From: Mycoplasmopsis columboralis
GTDB taxonomy: Bacteria > Bacillota_I > Bacilli_A > Mycoplasmatales > Metamycoplasmataceae
Reading direction: 5' to 3'
Assembly: GCF_900660675.1 (NCBI RefSeq)
Contig: NZ_LR215039.1
Coordinates: 124,001 to 188,000 of the forward strand
DNA: 64,000 nucleotides
A program made the translations under genes and the position numbers. The notes below the pieces were generated by a model, which saw only the letters and a list, made by a program, of their open reading frames with translations, was not told the DNA's origin and made no database searches. Positions within the stretch are counted from its first letter, which is position 1, and every line of letters starts with the position of its first letter. Positions 42,539 through 50,999 of the stretch are shown one piece after another.

Positions 42539-42730
42539 TTTTGTTAATTGATAAATAAAAGTCCATTAAGCAAGTTAACGGACTTTATAACACTTTAAAA
42601 GAATTGTAAAAACTAAGTAAATAGCTTTTAAATAAGTGCTATTGATAAAGTCCCATTTTACCAACTAACAAAATAAGTATAGCAGTATTTTTTTAAAAGT
42701 CAAATAAATTTTTATTTTTCTTATTTTTGG

Positions 42731-42790
42731 TATAATTTTTTTAGTGTTATTGTATTAGGTAAGCGACCCCGTTGCTTGCCTTTTTTTGTG
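42731..42790 (+). ncRNA. Candidate short phage RNA 2 (promoter plus immediate terminator)
   Basis: TATAAT (42731-42736) is followed 22 nt later by the hairpin GGTAAGC/GCTTGCC and seven T. The transcript would be about 45 nt, almost only the terminator stem. Confidence 0.42.
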
Positions 42791-42951
42791 CTTTTTTTCT
42801 TTTGTTTGTTTTTTGTTTCTTTCTTTGTTCTTTTTCTTTTGTTTTAGTTTTCTTTTTCTTGTTTGTTTCTTTGTTTTTTGTTTATTTTTCTTTTTCCCTT
42901 ATGACTTTGAACGGGATTGCGAAAGCAAGAACGGGCAAAGGTATAAGGTGG

Positions 42952-43020
42952 GGGGTATGTGATAAATAAAATAAAACCCCTTAAAGGGTTTTTTTATTTT
43001 ATTTATCTTATACATACCCC
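42952..43020. repeat. 69-nt near-perfect hairpin
   Basis: The outer arms GGGGTATGT/ACATACCCC, middle arms of A/T runs (ATAAATAAAATAAA) and inner arms ACCCC/GGGGT give over 30 paired bases. The T-rich right arm makes it a possible terminator; the size also allows a cruciform. Confidence 0.7.
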
Positions 43021-43227
43021 TAATAACCTTGTTAATATCTTAATACTGTTATAGAACTGTTAAAGTCCAGGACTTAGCGGGTCAATGTCCTGAAGGTCGC
43101 ACGGTGGAAGGTGGGGGGTCTATTTGTGGGAATTTATGAAAATTTTAAAATTTTTGATATTTTTGCTTTGTTTTGGTGGTATTCTTTTAGTGTATGGGTA
43201 AACCTTAGCACATGCGTGCGGTGTTTT

Positions 43228-43337
43228 AAACGGACCCCGCTCCCTTTGCTCGTTGCTCCCTTCGCTTTGTTCCGCTTGCTACCGACAAAGCTCCACGCGC
43301 TCGGTCGCACTCGCTACGGTCGCATTGGGGTCCGTTT
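43228..43337. repeat. GC-rich block closed by an 11-bp inverted repeat
   Basis: AAACGGACCCC and GGGGTCCGTTT enclose about 90 nt rich in GCTC, CGCT and TCGC words, far above the base composition of anything else in the window. It lies 40 bp from attR. The frame open across it (43111-43377) has no ribosome site and an odd composition, so I do not call it a gene. Confidence 0.65.
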
Positions 43338-43375
43338 TGGGGGAATTTTGGACAAGGGGGAGAGTTCAGCAGTGT

Positions 43376-43390
43376 AGTTAGTCCCTTCAA
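43376..43390 (+). other. attR: right copy of the prophage core repeat
   Basis: AGTTAGTCCCTTCAA, identical to 27543-27557, at the return to AT-rich host DNA. Confidence 0.72.
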
Positions 43391-43447
43391 CGCAAAAGGT
43401 AATTCACAAATTATTATTAAAATAAATGTTAACTATTTCCTGGTTTT

Positions 43448-44665
43448 TTATTGTGAATCATCATTTAAATTTACTTCAAAATAATCCTTAATTATGCCAA
43501 TATAAGTCGCATTTGGATTCTGATTGGATTTTGTTTCTATTTGTCTATTAAATTCAGATATTACTACTTCTAAATCCTTTTTGTTTTTGAATAATAAAGA
43601 AGATTTCTTAACAGTTTTTTCATAAACTGTCATATTAGTCAATTCAAAATATTTTTTCAGCACATATTCAAAATTTTCACTTTTATATAAAATTGTGTCA
43701 ATATTAAACACCCCGCTAATATATTCTTTGACCTCGCTTAACTTAAATTTTTCCTCTTCTATTAAGTAGATAATTTTAACTTTTATATTTTTGGTATTTA
43801 CACCCTTATTTATAAGTTTTTTTATCTCTTCTAATTCTTCTATAATTATTTTTTGCTCGTTAAAATTTGCATTAGATATAATAATATAATTGTTTTTATG
43901 AATAGAAAAATAATAAATTATTTCATTTAAATAGTTATCATTTTCGTTAGAAAAAAATATTTGTTCTTCCCTAGAAAATTCAATACCTTTAATATAAAAT
44001 TTTTTCAATTTCATTTTTACTGTTTTTGTTCATCTGAAAAGTATTTTATAAAGAAAAAATCCAGATCCTAAAAAGCTTCCGATTAATAAATATATTATGC
44101 CCACAAAGATAAAAGTATTATAAAACGGGGATCGTGGATTTATATAGGCAGATATTATAATGTTATCGAAATTATAAGATATAACGAACAAAACCGCAAA
44201 GAGTATAGCAAATGCTATATAAATTGAAATTGAACGAACAAAATCAATAATCGTTCTTTCTTTTTGAAAGTTATATGATGCGTTAGGTTTTTTATAATTT
44301 TCTATTTGATTTGATAATTTTTTTATTAACCTCAAGTAAGATTCATTAATGTTGGATGAATTACTTTTAAAATCATCTTTCAAATCTATATATCAAAGTT
44401 TAGGAGGTTTAATATGTCCTAACTGTCACATAGATATAACGTTGTAATCAATTCTTAAATTGTAGTAAGTTTCAATTGCTAATTTGGCATCTTCGGTGTT
44501 TCTTGTTATAAATGCATGACTATCACTATTTCCTTTAAAATATAATGTTTTTAGTTTATTTCCATATAAATCTATTAGTTTTGCATCACTTTCTTTCTTA
44601 ACTTTGTTTCATAAATTGTTTAATATATCACCTTTTGTATGATTTAACTTTTCTTTTTTCTTCAT
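43448..44665 (-). CDS. Hypothetical membrane protein next to attR
   Basis: 405 aa in one frame, joined by TGA Trp codons at 44030-44032 and 44382-44399. N-terminal soluble part (about 130 residues) has IDYNVISMWQLGHIKPPKLWYIDLK. Two membrane segments follow at about residues 145-165 and 185-205, then a C-terminal soluble domain of 190 residues with Ile/Asn/Lys-rich alpha-beta sequence. No family recognised. Base composition is host-like, very AT-rich, and it lies just outside the att repeat, so it is host DNA by this reading. A TATAAT (minus strand 44672-44677) ends 6 nt before ATG, implying a leaderless message. Confidence 0.72.
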
Positions 44666-44671
44666 ATTTTA

Positions 44672-44677
44672 ATTATA
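44672..44677 (-). promoter_or_regulatory. -10 box for the 405-aa membrane protein
   Basis: TATAAT on the minus strand 6 nt before the start codon; no ribosome site. Confidence 0.5.
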
Positions 44678-44733
44678 CTCGTATATAAAACTGAAACACA
44701 TTTAAAAAGACAGGAACTATCCTGTCTCAATAA

Positions 44734-45894
44734 TTAAACTAATGCGATTTTTCCTAAAATAGAGAACTTTTTAGCACCAGTAGCATTTGGAACATTGCCT
44801 GGTAATTTTTGCAATGTTAAGTATCCAAGAACCGCAAAAGCAATTGCTTCTTTAGCGTCAATATTAATGTTTAAAACATTACTTTGATTTACTGGAATAT
44901 CTAAAGGCTTAAAATATTCTTTTAATGCATTCATTAAATAGATATTATTAGCTCCTCCGCCAGATACATATATTTCTGCTTTTGTATCGTTAGTTAAAAC
45001 ATAATTAGTATAAGCATGATAAATGCTATAAGCAGTGTATTGAGTGAGGGTACTTACAACATCTTGGTGAGGTATATTTTCAAACCCAACTAAAACATCA
45101 TTTAAGTATTCAATTGAGTATCTTTCTCTTCCAGTGCTTTTAGGAGGTTTGATATTTAAATAATCAGTATCTTTTTGAATTAATTTTTCAAGCAATGCTT
45201 TGTTTACTTGTCCACTTAAAGCAACTTTAGCATCTTTATCATAACCTTGATTGTAGAATTTTTGCATTGCTAAATCAATTAAGATATTTCCAGGTCCAGT
45301 GTCAAAAGCAAATATTTCATTAATATCTTCTTTAACCACCGTTACATTTCCCATTCCACCAATGTTTTGAAGCAATCTAATGGTGTTTGGTTTTTTAAGT
45401 AATAATCAATCTGGCATAGGTACTAGCGGAGCACCTTGGCCTCCGTTAGCCATATCAGCCGGTCTAAAATCACCAATGGTAGTAATACCCACTTGTTGAG
45501 CAAGTACTGAAATATCACCAAGTTGCAATGTTGATTTGACTTCATTTTCACTAGGGTCAATTAAATGATAAATAGTTTGTCCGTGAGTAGCTACAAAATC
45601 TACTTTAGCTTTATCAAGATTGTATTTAGCAATAAAATCATTTACAGATTGAGCGTAAAAATGTGCGATTTCAAAATTAAGCGAACACATAAAGCGTGAG
45701 TCAAATTCTTCTTTAAAAGATTTAAGAATCTTAGCTTTAAGTGTTTGTGGATATTCGACAATATCAAAGTTTATTAACTGTACACTAATGTCTTGTGGAT
45801 CACTTGAGTTTTGCTTAATATTAACATAAGCAATATCAAGTCCATCTAAACTAGTTCCACTCATTAAACCAATGGCGTAATAATTATTTTTCAA
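44734..45894 (-). CDS. anmK: Anhydro-N-acetylmuramic acid kinase
   Basis: 386 aa. AnmK opens 1,6-anhydro-MurNAc and phosphorylates it to MurNAc-6-phosphate using ATP. Family marks are IGLMSGTSLDGLDIA at the N-terminus, VATHGQTIYH, TIGDFRPADMANGGQGAPLVP and FDTGPGN with IYVSGGGANN at the C-terminus. I choose TTG 45894, because GAAAGG precedes it by 6 nt. This start overlaps the end of the upstream mupG by 11 nt. Last gene of the amino-sugar operon. The substrate normally comes from lytic transglycosylase action on peptidoglycan, so in this wall-less cell it must be imported. Confidence 0.9.
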
Positions 45895-46972
45895 ATTTGA
45901 ACCTTTCAAGTGGTTTTAAATAATCTAAAAGAATTAATTCTTCTTCAACTATTTCTCCAACTTTATTTTTTCCTAAATCAACATTTTCTTGATCTTGTAA
46001 AATAATTTGCAATTCACCTTTGTATTGACCATAATTATCATTACAAATAACAACATCACCTTTTTTAAGTAATTCAGGTGTAATTAAAGGAGTAAATTTT
46101 TCGTTTTTATATTTAACTCTAGATTGGGTTGATCTTACACTATATGCGTTAGTATCGCCTCTTCTAAAGTGAGGTTCATGAAATAAAATTGTATTTTCAA
46201 TAGCTGTATTATGAATGAGAGAGTCAGATTTTAATTTAAAGGTAATGTAATGTGGAGATACTTTTGCAAATGCTTGTAATTCTTCATCTGAAGCAAATGC
46301 ATCTCCAATGATAATATCATCAATTAATTTGGTTGCATACAAGAATTTTGCTTGCGCACTAAGAGATTTGTTTCTAAGTAACTCAAGAGAGCAAAGTCCA
46401 TGTGATAAAGGTCATGGTCCTACAGTTGCATGTTTTGAAGTCACAAACGCAGCGGTAGTAAGTCCAAAATTTTTAAATTTTGTAGTAATTCTTGTAAAGA
46501 AATCTAAATCAAGTCCTGTATATTTTTGTGGATAAAAATTATGTGAGGCAATTAGATTTTTTACATTAGGATGATTTGACATAATATTGTCTAAATATTT
46601 ATTATCATTTGAAATATTAATTTCGATTTTTAAATCTTGTGGGTTATAAGTCATATCAGCTTCTTTACGACCATCAAACCCCATATCTAAACGAATTCCA
46701 TCAGCACTTAATTCTTTAAAGAAAGTCAAATCATTATATGAAGCTCCTAAAGTATCAAAAACTCTCGGATTAACATCTAAAATTACTACCATACCTAATG
46801 TATGTGCATAATCGTTAATTTCTTTGAATTCACGCTTAATTTCTTCTTTATCTTTTGTCACACTAAGCAAGCATGAAAAGATTCTTTTAATTCCTAAAGA
46901 TGAAGCTTTTTGTAAATAAGCAAAAATTTCATCTTTATTTTGCTTTTCTGGGTAAATTGAAACACCTAACAT
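45884..46972 (-). CDS. mupG: MupG-type 6-phospho-N-acetylmuramidase (DUF871)
   Basis: 362 aa, TIM-barrel protein of the DUF871/COG3589 family. S. aureus MupG of this family cleaves MurNAc-6P-GlcNAc, the product of PTS import of the wall disaccharide, into MurNAc-6P and GlcNAc. Visible family phrases are MLGVSIYPEK, VILDVNPRVFDTLG, GIRLDMGF, ASHNFYPQKYTGLD and FHEPHFRRGDTNAYSVRSTQ. TGA Trp near 46400. The neighbouring PTS and murQ support the muramic-sugar role over other DUF871 functions, but substrate was not tested. Confidence 0.85.
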
Positions 46973-46986
46973 TTTAATTTCCTATT

Positions 46987-47391
46987 CTACTGTTTTTTAT
47001 TTTCTTTGTTGTTTTTCTTCTCTTTTTTAAGAGCGTTTACTTGTTCGTGAGCAACTTTTTTTCTCTCTTGTCACTCACCGAAACGATCATAAATTACACT
47101 CATGGCAATTCCAAGTAAAAATACTGCTGGAATTGTCGCTGAATATGTAATGGTTAAATAGTGAACACTAGCAATTAACATTGGAATTGCGATAATGGCC
47201 AGAATTAAAAAAGGAAGGGCTATGACCATTCATGTTTTAATTCCCTTAAAGAAACTTGTTTTTTTGTATAAAAATATTCCAAGTAAATATCCAACTAAGG
47301 CCACTCCCAACCATACACCAATTAAAATAAATTCGTGCTTAGCATTAACAGCTTCAATTGTCTCTTGCGTTTCATTTAAAAGTATGGTCAT
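46987..47391 (-). CDS. Small membrane protein in the amino-sugar operon
   Basis: 134 aa with three hydrophobic segments (about residues 23-42, 54-76 and 82-100), then a charged tail rich in Lys and Asn. AAGGAAG ribosome site 5 nt before ATG. No known family. It follows the PTS IIC gene and precedes mupG; it might be an accessory of the transporter, by position only. Confidence 0.75.
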
Positions 47392-47434
47392 AGTATCTTC
47401 CTTTTAGAGTTTAATTATTTATTAATTTTATCAA

Positions 47435-48913
47435 TTAAGCAGCTTTTTTAGCTCTTAATCTTGATAAAAGTCCTCTTGAATTAAATTCTTTTTCAACTTC
47501 TTTTCTTAAGTTAGCTAAAGATTCTTCTGATTTATCTTCAAGATCATTAGCTCTTAAAGCAACTTCTTGATCAATTTCATCATTGAATAATTTTTTGTCG
47601 TAAGCTTTAGCAAATGGAGCTCAAATAAGCACACTTAATACAATGTTGATAATTGCTAAAATTGGAGCTTTTCAATCAAGTGTTGCCAAGTAAGCACCAA
47701 TTGGAGCAGGTAAAGTTCATCCAACTAAGTTTGTTGGTAGAGCTACAATGTTAAGTTTCATTGCAATAAAGGTTAAAGTTCCCATTGCTACAGGAGCTAA
47801 AATTGAAGGAATAAATAAGTATGGGTTTAATACAAGTGGGTATCCGAAGATAACCGGTTCATTAATGTTGAAGATTCCAGGAACAAGAGATGGGTAAGTA
47901 ATTGATCTTAAGTATTTAGATCTTGCAACAACAAGCATTGCAATTAAAAGACCAACAGTAGCTCCAGCTCCTCCAATTCATACGAATCATTGGAAGAATG
48001 GTTCAACAAAGATTGCACCATTATCTTTTGCATAAAGTAATAATTTACTTTCAGCAATTTTTTGTGCTGAGTTATTATCAAGAGCAATTGTTCAGAATGG
48101 ACGAGCAAGAGCCCCAATAATTGACACACCGTGAATTCCGGCAAATCATAAGAACATAATAAGTAATACCACAATTAAGAATCCACCGTAGTTATTTCCA
48201 GCTACAAGTGATTGAAGTGGTGAAAGAACAAATTTTGCATATGAGTGAATGTCAAAAGCAGCAACTTGGAAAATAAGTGATGCAAGGAACATTGTAAAGA
48301 TCATCGGAATAAGTGCGTTAAATGGTTTTGCAACTACTTCTGGCACTGATTTTGGTAATCTAATAATAATTTTGTATTTGTGGAATAATCTAATAATTTC
48401 AACAACAGCAAAAGAAATGATAATTCCACCAAACACTGTTGCTGAACCAAGAGCAGCAGTTGAAATTTGGAAGTGTCCAACTGTTTTGTGCATTGGACCA
48501 ACAATAGAAATTAAATACACAATAATTGATGCAAAAATTGATTGTTGTTCATCCATTTTGTAGCTTTTAGCTAGCGCTCTGGTAATTCCAATTACCGCGA
48601 AGAATCCCATCATTGGGTATGTTGCACGGTATGGAAGCATTAAGAAGTACCCGAATTTTTTAGATGCTTCGGTTTTAAGAATAAGTACATAAAGACCATC
48701 TTTGGCATTAATTGGGAATGATCAAATAACTAAAATAAGTGAACCAATAAGTAAAATTGGCAAAATTGACACCATTCCGGTTTTAATTGCGTTAATGTAA
48801 CGGTTTTCAGCAAGTTTTCCCATAATTGGAACTGCCATTCTTTCAAAACCATTAAAAAACTTTTTAAAGAGAGTTTGGTCATTTTTTGATTTTTTGTTTA
48901 ATAACTTTTTCAT
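47435..48913 (-). CDS. PTS transporter subunit IIC, lactose/cellobiose family
   Basis: 492 aa, about ten membrane segments. The family phrases WFAGIHGVSIIGA, PSLVPGIFNINEPVIFGYPLVLNP and GWTLPAPIGAYLATLDW are typical of IIC proteins of the cellobiose/chitobiose group; the NEPVIFG segment carries the conserved Glu. It imports a sugar while IIB phosphorylates it. Operon content (MupG, MurQ, AnmK) suggests the substrate is a MurNAc-containing sugar, not a plant disaccharide. The C-terminus has a charged helical tail of about 45 residues. The start overlaps the IIB stop by one base. Confidence 0.88.
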
Positions 48914-49218
48914 TAACCCTCCATTACTTTCTTGATATTTTGAATTAATTTACCAGCTCCAACTGGATTGTATTCAGTCATGTCAATTTGGTAAATTTTA
49001 ACTTTTTTACTTTTAGCGTATTCGCTAAGTTCTGGGAATTTGTATTTAATTTGAGGAGCAACTAAGATAATGTCAAAGTTTTTGTCATAATCATCAAGTT
49101 CATTGGCACCGATAGCTTCAGCTTCAAAAGCATAAGCAATTTTGTCAGCTTCTTTTTTGAGTTGACCAATTAAAATTTGAGTTGACATTCCTCCTGAGCA
49201 AATAAGTAAAGCTTTCAT
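48913..49218 (-). CDS. PTS subunit IIB, lactose/cellobiose family
   Basis: 101 aa, complete domain. Phosphorylated Cys 7 sits in LLICSGGMST, the CelA-like loop. ILVAPQIKYKF and a short Pro-Val-Gly-Ala-Gly loop near the C-terminus agree with the family. It receives phosphate from IIA and passes it to the sugar carried by IIC. Coupled by 1-bp overlaps to genes on both sides. Confidence 0.92.
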   Translation of the reverse strand: MKALLICSGGMSTQILIGQLKKEADKIAYAFEAEAIGANELDDYDKNFDIILVAPQIKYKFPELSEYAKSKKVKIYQIDMTEYNPVGAGKLIQNIKKVMEG

Positions 49219-49793
49219 TAAGCCAATACCTCCTTGCTTTGTTTTTTAGCAAGTTGTTTAACAACTACTTTGTATACTACATAAGCTACAAACACAATAA
49301 TTTGAAGATATGCAGCAACTAATAATTTGTGTTTAAATCCTTCATTTGAAGATTCAATTAAGCTTCTAAGAGCTAAGTATTTTTCTTTGTTGTATTCTTC
49401 GTATTTTAATGTTTCATTTAAAACATCATTAAATAAGTAAGGGTGTACTTGGGCAAATCCTACTAAAATCACTAACACAATAGCAACATTAAGCACCACA
49501 AGTGCTGACATAACTCCTAAATGAAGAGCAGCCTCTTTTTGATTGTAATCAGCTTTGTGTTTTAAATACATGATAAGTTCTTTAACAAGAAATACTAAAC
49601 TTAAAGCAGCAAATAAAGCAATTAAAATAACTGTTACTTTAAAGTTTAAATTATCAAAGTATAAACTTTCATAAACTCTTGTTGATTTATCAACTTGTTT
49701 TAATGCAGGAATGAATGCAAGAGTTAAGAATATTGACAAAATTAAAGTCAAAATACTAAAAGCAATAACTCTACTTTGTTTGATTTTTTTCAT
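49218..49793 (-). CDS. Membrane protein between PTS IIA and IIB genes
   Basis: 191 aa, four predicted membrane segments (about residues 10-30, 53-75, 92-117, 155-178). No family recognised. It sits within the PTS cluster between IIA and IIB with overlapping or short junctions. Such a gene is not part of known lactose-type PTS systems, so it may be a lineage-specific partner, for example stabilising the transporter or a surface lipoprotein. Confidence 0.75.
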   Translation of the reverse strand: MKKIKQSRVIAFSILTLILSIFLTLAFIPALKQVDKSTRVYESLYFDNLNFKVTVILIALFAALSLVFLVKELIMYLKHKADYNQKEAALHLGVMSALVVLNVAIVLVILVGFAQVHPYLFNDVLNETLKYEEYNKEKYLALRSLIESSNEGFKHKLLVAAYLQIIVFVAYVVYKVVVKQLAKKQSKEVLA

Positions 49794-49803
49794 GCAATCC
49801 TTT

Positions 49804-50127
49804 CTATTTTAATTTCTCTGAAATGACTTTCATTAGTTTTAGGGTTTTATTAGCTAAAGTTAAGGCATCTTCACTTGACATAAATTGATCTTCAGCATGC
49901 ACAAGTAGCAAAGGCATGTGTGGCATTTCACCATTAACATCCATTGTTAATAATTCAGCATGAGCTTGATGTCCTTGTTTTAAAATGTCTTTTCCTTCTT
50001 TGATTTTAGCAGCAGCTTCTTCAAATTTAAATTCCATTGCTAAATCAACAGCTTCTAAAAACAACGCTTTAGCACCACCAGAAAACGAAATAATTTCAAA
50101 GCAATGTTGTTCGATTTTATTTTCCAT
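49804..50127 (-). CDS. PTS subunit IIA, lactose/cellobiose family
   Basis: 107 aa, all-helical. The active His 77 in PLLLVHAEDQFMSS matches the LacF/CelC active site (His 78 region), and the trimer-forming Asp stretch is present near the C-terminus. Accepts phosphate from HPr and gives it to IIB. It overlaps the end of murQ by 11 nt, linking uptake and MurNAc-6P breakdown on one message. Confidence 0.92.
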   Translation of the reverse strand: MENKIEQHCFEIISFSGGAKALFLEAVDLAMEFKFEEAAAKIKEGKDILKQGHQAHAELLTMDVNGEMPHMPLLLVHAEDQFMSSEDALTLANKTLKLMKVISEKLK

Positions 50128-50992
50128 AAATTTTGAGATATTCCTTTCTCGCTTGTTTATAAGTGAGGTTTTTTTCTATCATTAAAAGAGCTATTTTAAC
50201 GTTACGACTTTGAGCAAATACTGCTTCAACTTTTTCAGAATCAGCTTGAGTTAATTCTTGAATCATACCTTTACATCTTTGTTCAAGTTTGTAATTGGTA
50301 GGCACTAAATTAATCATGTAGTTGCCTTCCACATATCCAAGTTTAACCATAACAGCAGTTGAAAGCATGTTACATACTAATTTTTGAGCAGTTCCAGCTT
50401 TCATCCGAGTTGAACCAGTAACAGCTTCAGGTCCTGTTACCGCGGCAACAGTAACATCAGCGTACTTACTTCCTTCTGGAGAAGCATTGTTAGTAATTAA
50501 AGCTGTTGAAGCTCCAATTTCTTTCGCATATCGCATACCTGCAAGAGGATATGGAGTTCTCCCTGAAGCAGTAATCCCAACAACAAGGTCATTAGCAGTT
50601 AGTTTGAGTTTTTTAAGTTCTCTAACTGCTTCTTCTTCATTATCTTCAGAACCTTCTAACGGAGTGTATAAAGCTCTTTTTCCACCAGCGATTAATCCAA
50701 TAAATTTATTTTTAACACCATAAGTTGGGTAAATTTCAGAAGCATCAAGTACACCAATTCTTCCAGATGTACCAGCTCCCATATAAATAACTCTTCCTTT
50801 TTTATTTTTTAAGCAATCATATGCTAGATCGATCATATTAGCAATATTTTGATTTTCTGGCTTGATTGCTTTGGCTACTAGATGATCTTCGTTATTGATT
50901 TTTTTAACTATATCTAATGTTTTAAGTTTAGATAAGTTTAAAGTTCTCTCATTTTTTTGTTCAGTTCCTAAAAAAGATATTTTATTATCCAT
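50117..50992 (-). CDS. murQ: N-acetylmuramic acid 6-phosphate etherase
   Basis: 291 aa, the normal length. MurQ splits the lactyl ether of MurNAc-6-phosphate to GlcNAc-6-phosphate and D-lactate. Signature GAGTSGRIGVLDASEIYPTYG is intact. Further family blocks are GITASGRTPYPLAGMRYA, TGSTRMKAGTAQKLVCNMLSTA and the C-terminal MIEKNLTYKQARKEYL. The products suit nearby functions: GlcNAc-6P goes to NagA/NagB, and D-lactate could be handled by the D-LDH and AEC transporter at 3.6-5.8 kb. It starts 7 nt after the DUF1460 lipoprotein stop. Confidence 0.95.
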   Translation of the reverse strand: MDNKISFLGTEQKNERTLNLSKLKTLDIVKKINNEDHLVAKAIKPENQNIANMIDLAYDCLKNKKGRVIYMGAGTSGRIGVLDASEIYPTYGVKNKFIGLIAGGKRALYTPLEGSEDNEEEAVRELKKLKLTANDLVVGITASGRTPYPLAGMRYAKEIGASTALITNNASPEGSKYADVTVAAVTGPEAVTGSTRMKAGTAQKLVCNMLSTAVMVKLGYVEGNYMINLVPTNYKLEQRCKGMIQELTQADSEKVEAVFAQSRNVKIALLMIEKNLTYKQARKEYLKIYGK

Positions 50993-50999
50993 ATTTAAA

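Larger units (their letters stand above)
42539..43375. other. Structured non-coding right end of the prophage
   Basis: About 840 bp with no credible gene. In order: hairpin AAAGTCC/GGACTTT (42558-42586), a short promoter-terminator unit (42731-42790), a 120-nt pyrimidine-rich tract (42780-42900), a 69-nt giant hairpin (42952-43020) and a GC-rich block bounded by an 11-bp inverted repeat (43228-43337). AAAGTCC-like motifs recur at 42492, 42558, 42647 and 43064. Confidence 0.6.
27543..43390. mobile_element. Temperate prophage, about 15.8 kb
   Basis: Bounded by a 15-bp direct repeat and carrying a tyrosine integrase near the right end. Rightward genes are helicase, primase-like, terminase large subunit, portal, unknown, scaffold, capsid, unknown, fiber and two small genes. 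Leftward genes are a nuclease-like protein, three small unknowns and the integrase. The DNA is visibly richer in GC, uses TGG beside TGA for Trp, and uses C-ending codons more than the host. Size resembles the known mycoplasma phages MAV1 and phi-MFV1, but homology to them was not tested. The reading frames all look intact. Confidence 0.85.

Noticed and set aside
39649-43375. Gene for a classical phage repressor (CI-like)
   Set aside because: None of the frames shows a helix-turn-helix plus dimer or protease domain that I can recognise.
43111-43377. 88-codon plus-strand frame across the GC-rich block
   Set aside because: No ribosome site, improbable amino-acid mix, and it spans an inverted-repeat structure; treated as non-coding.
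45894-45909. Longer anmK beginning at TTG 45909
   Set aside because: The ribosome site GAAAGG would be inside the gene; TTG 45894 fits its spacing.
47944-48174. 76-codon minus-strand frame inside the PTS IIC gene
   Set aside because: Out-of-frame shadow; the IIC frame is continuous when TGA is Trp.
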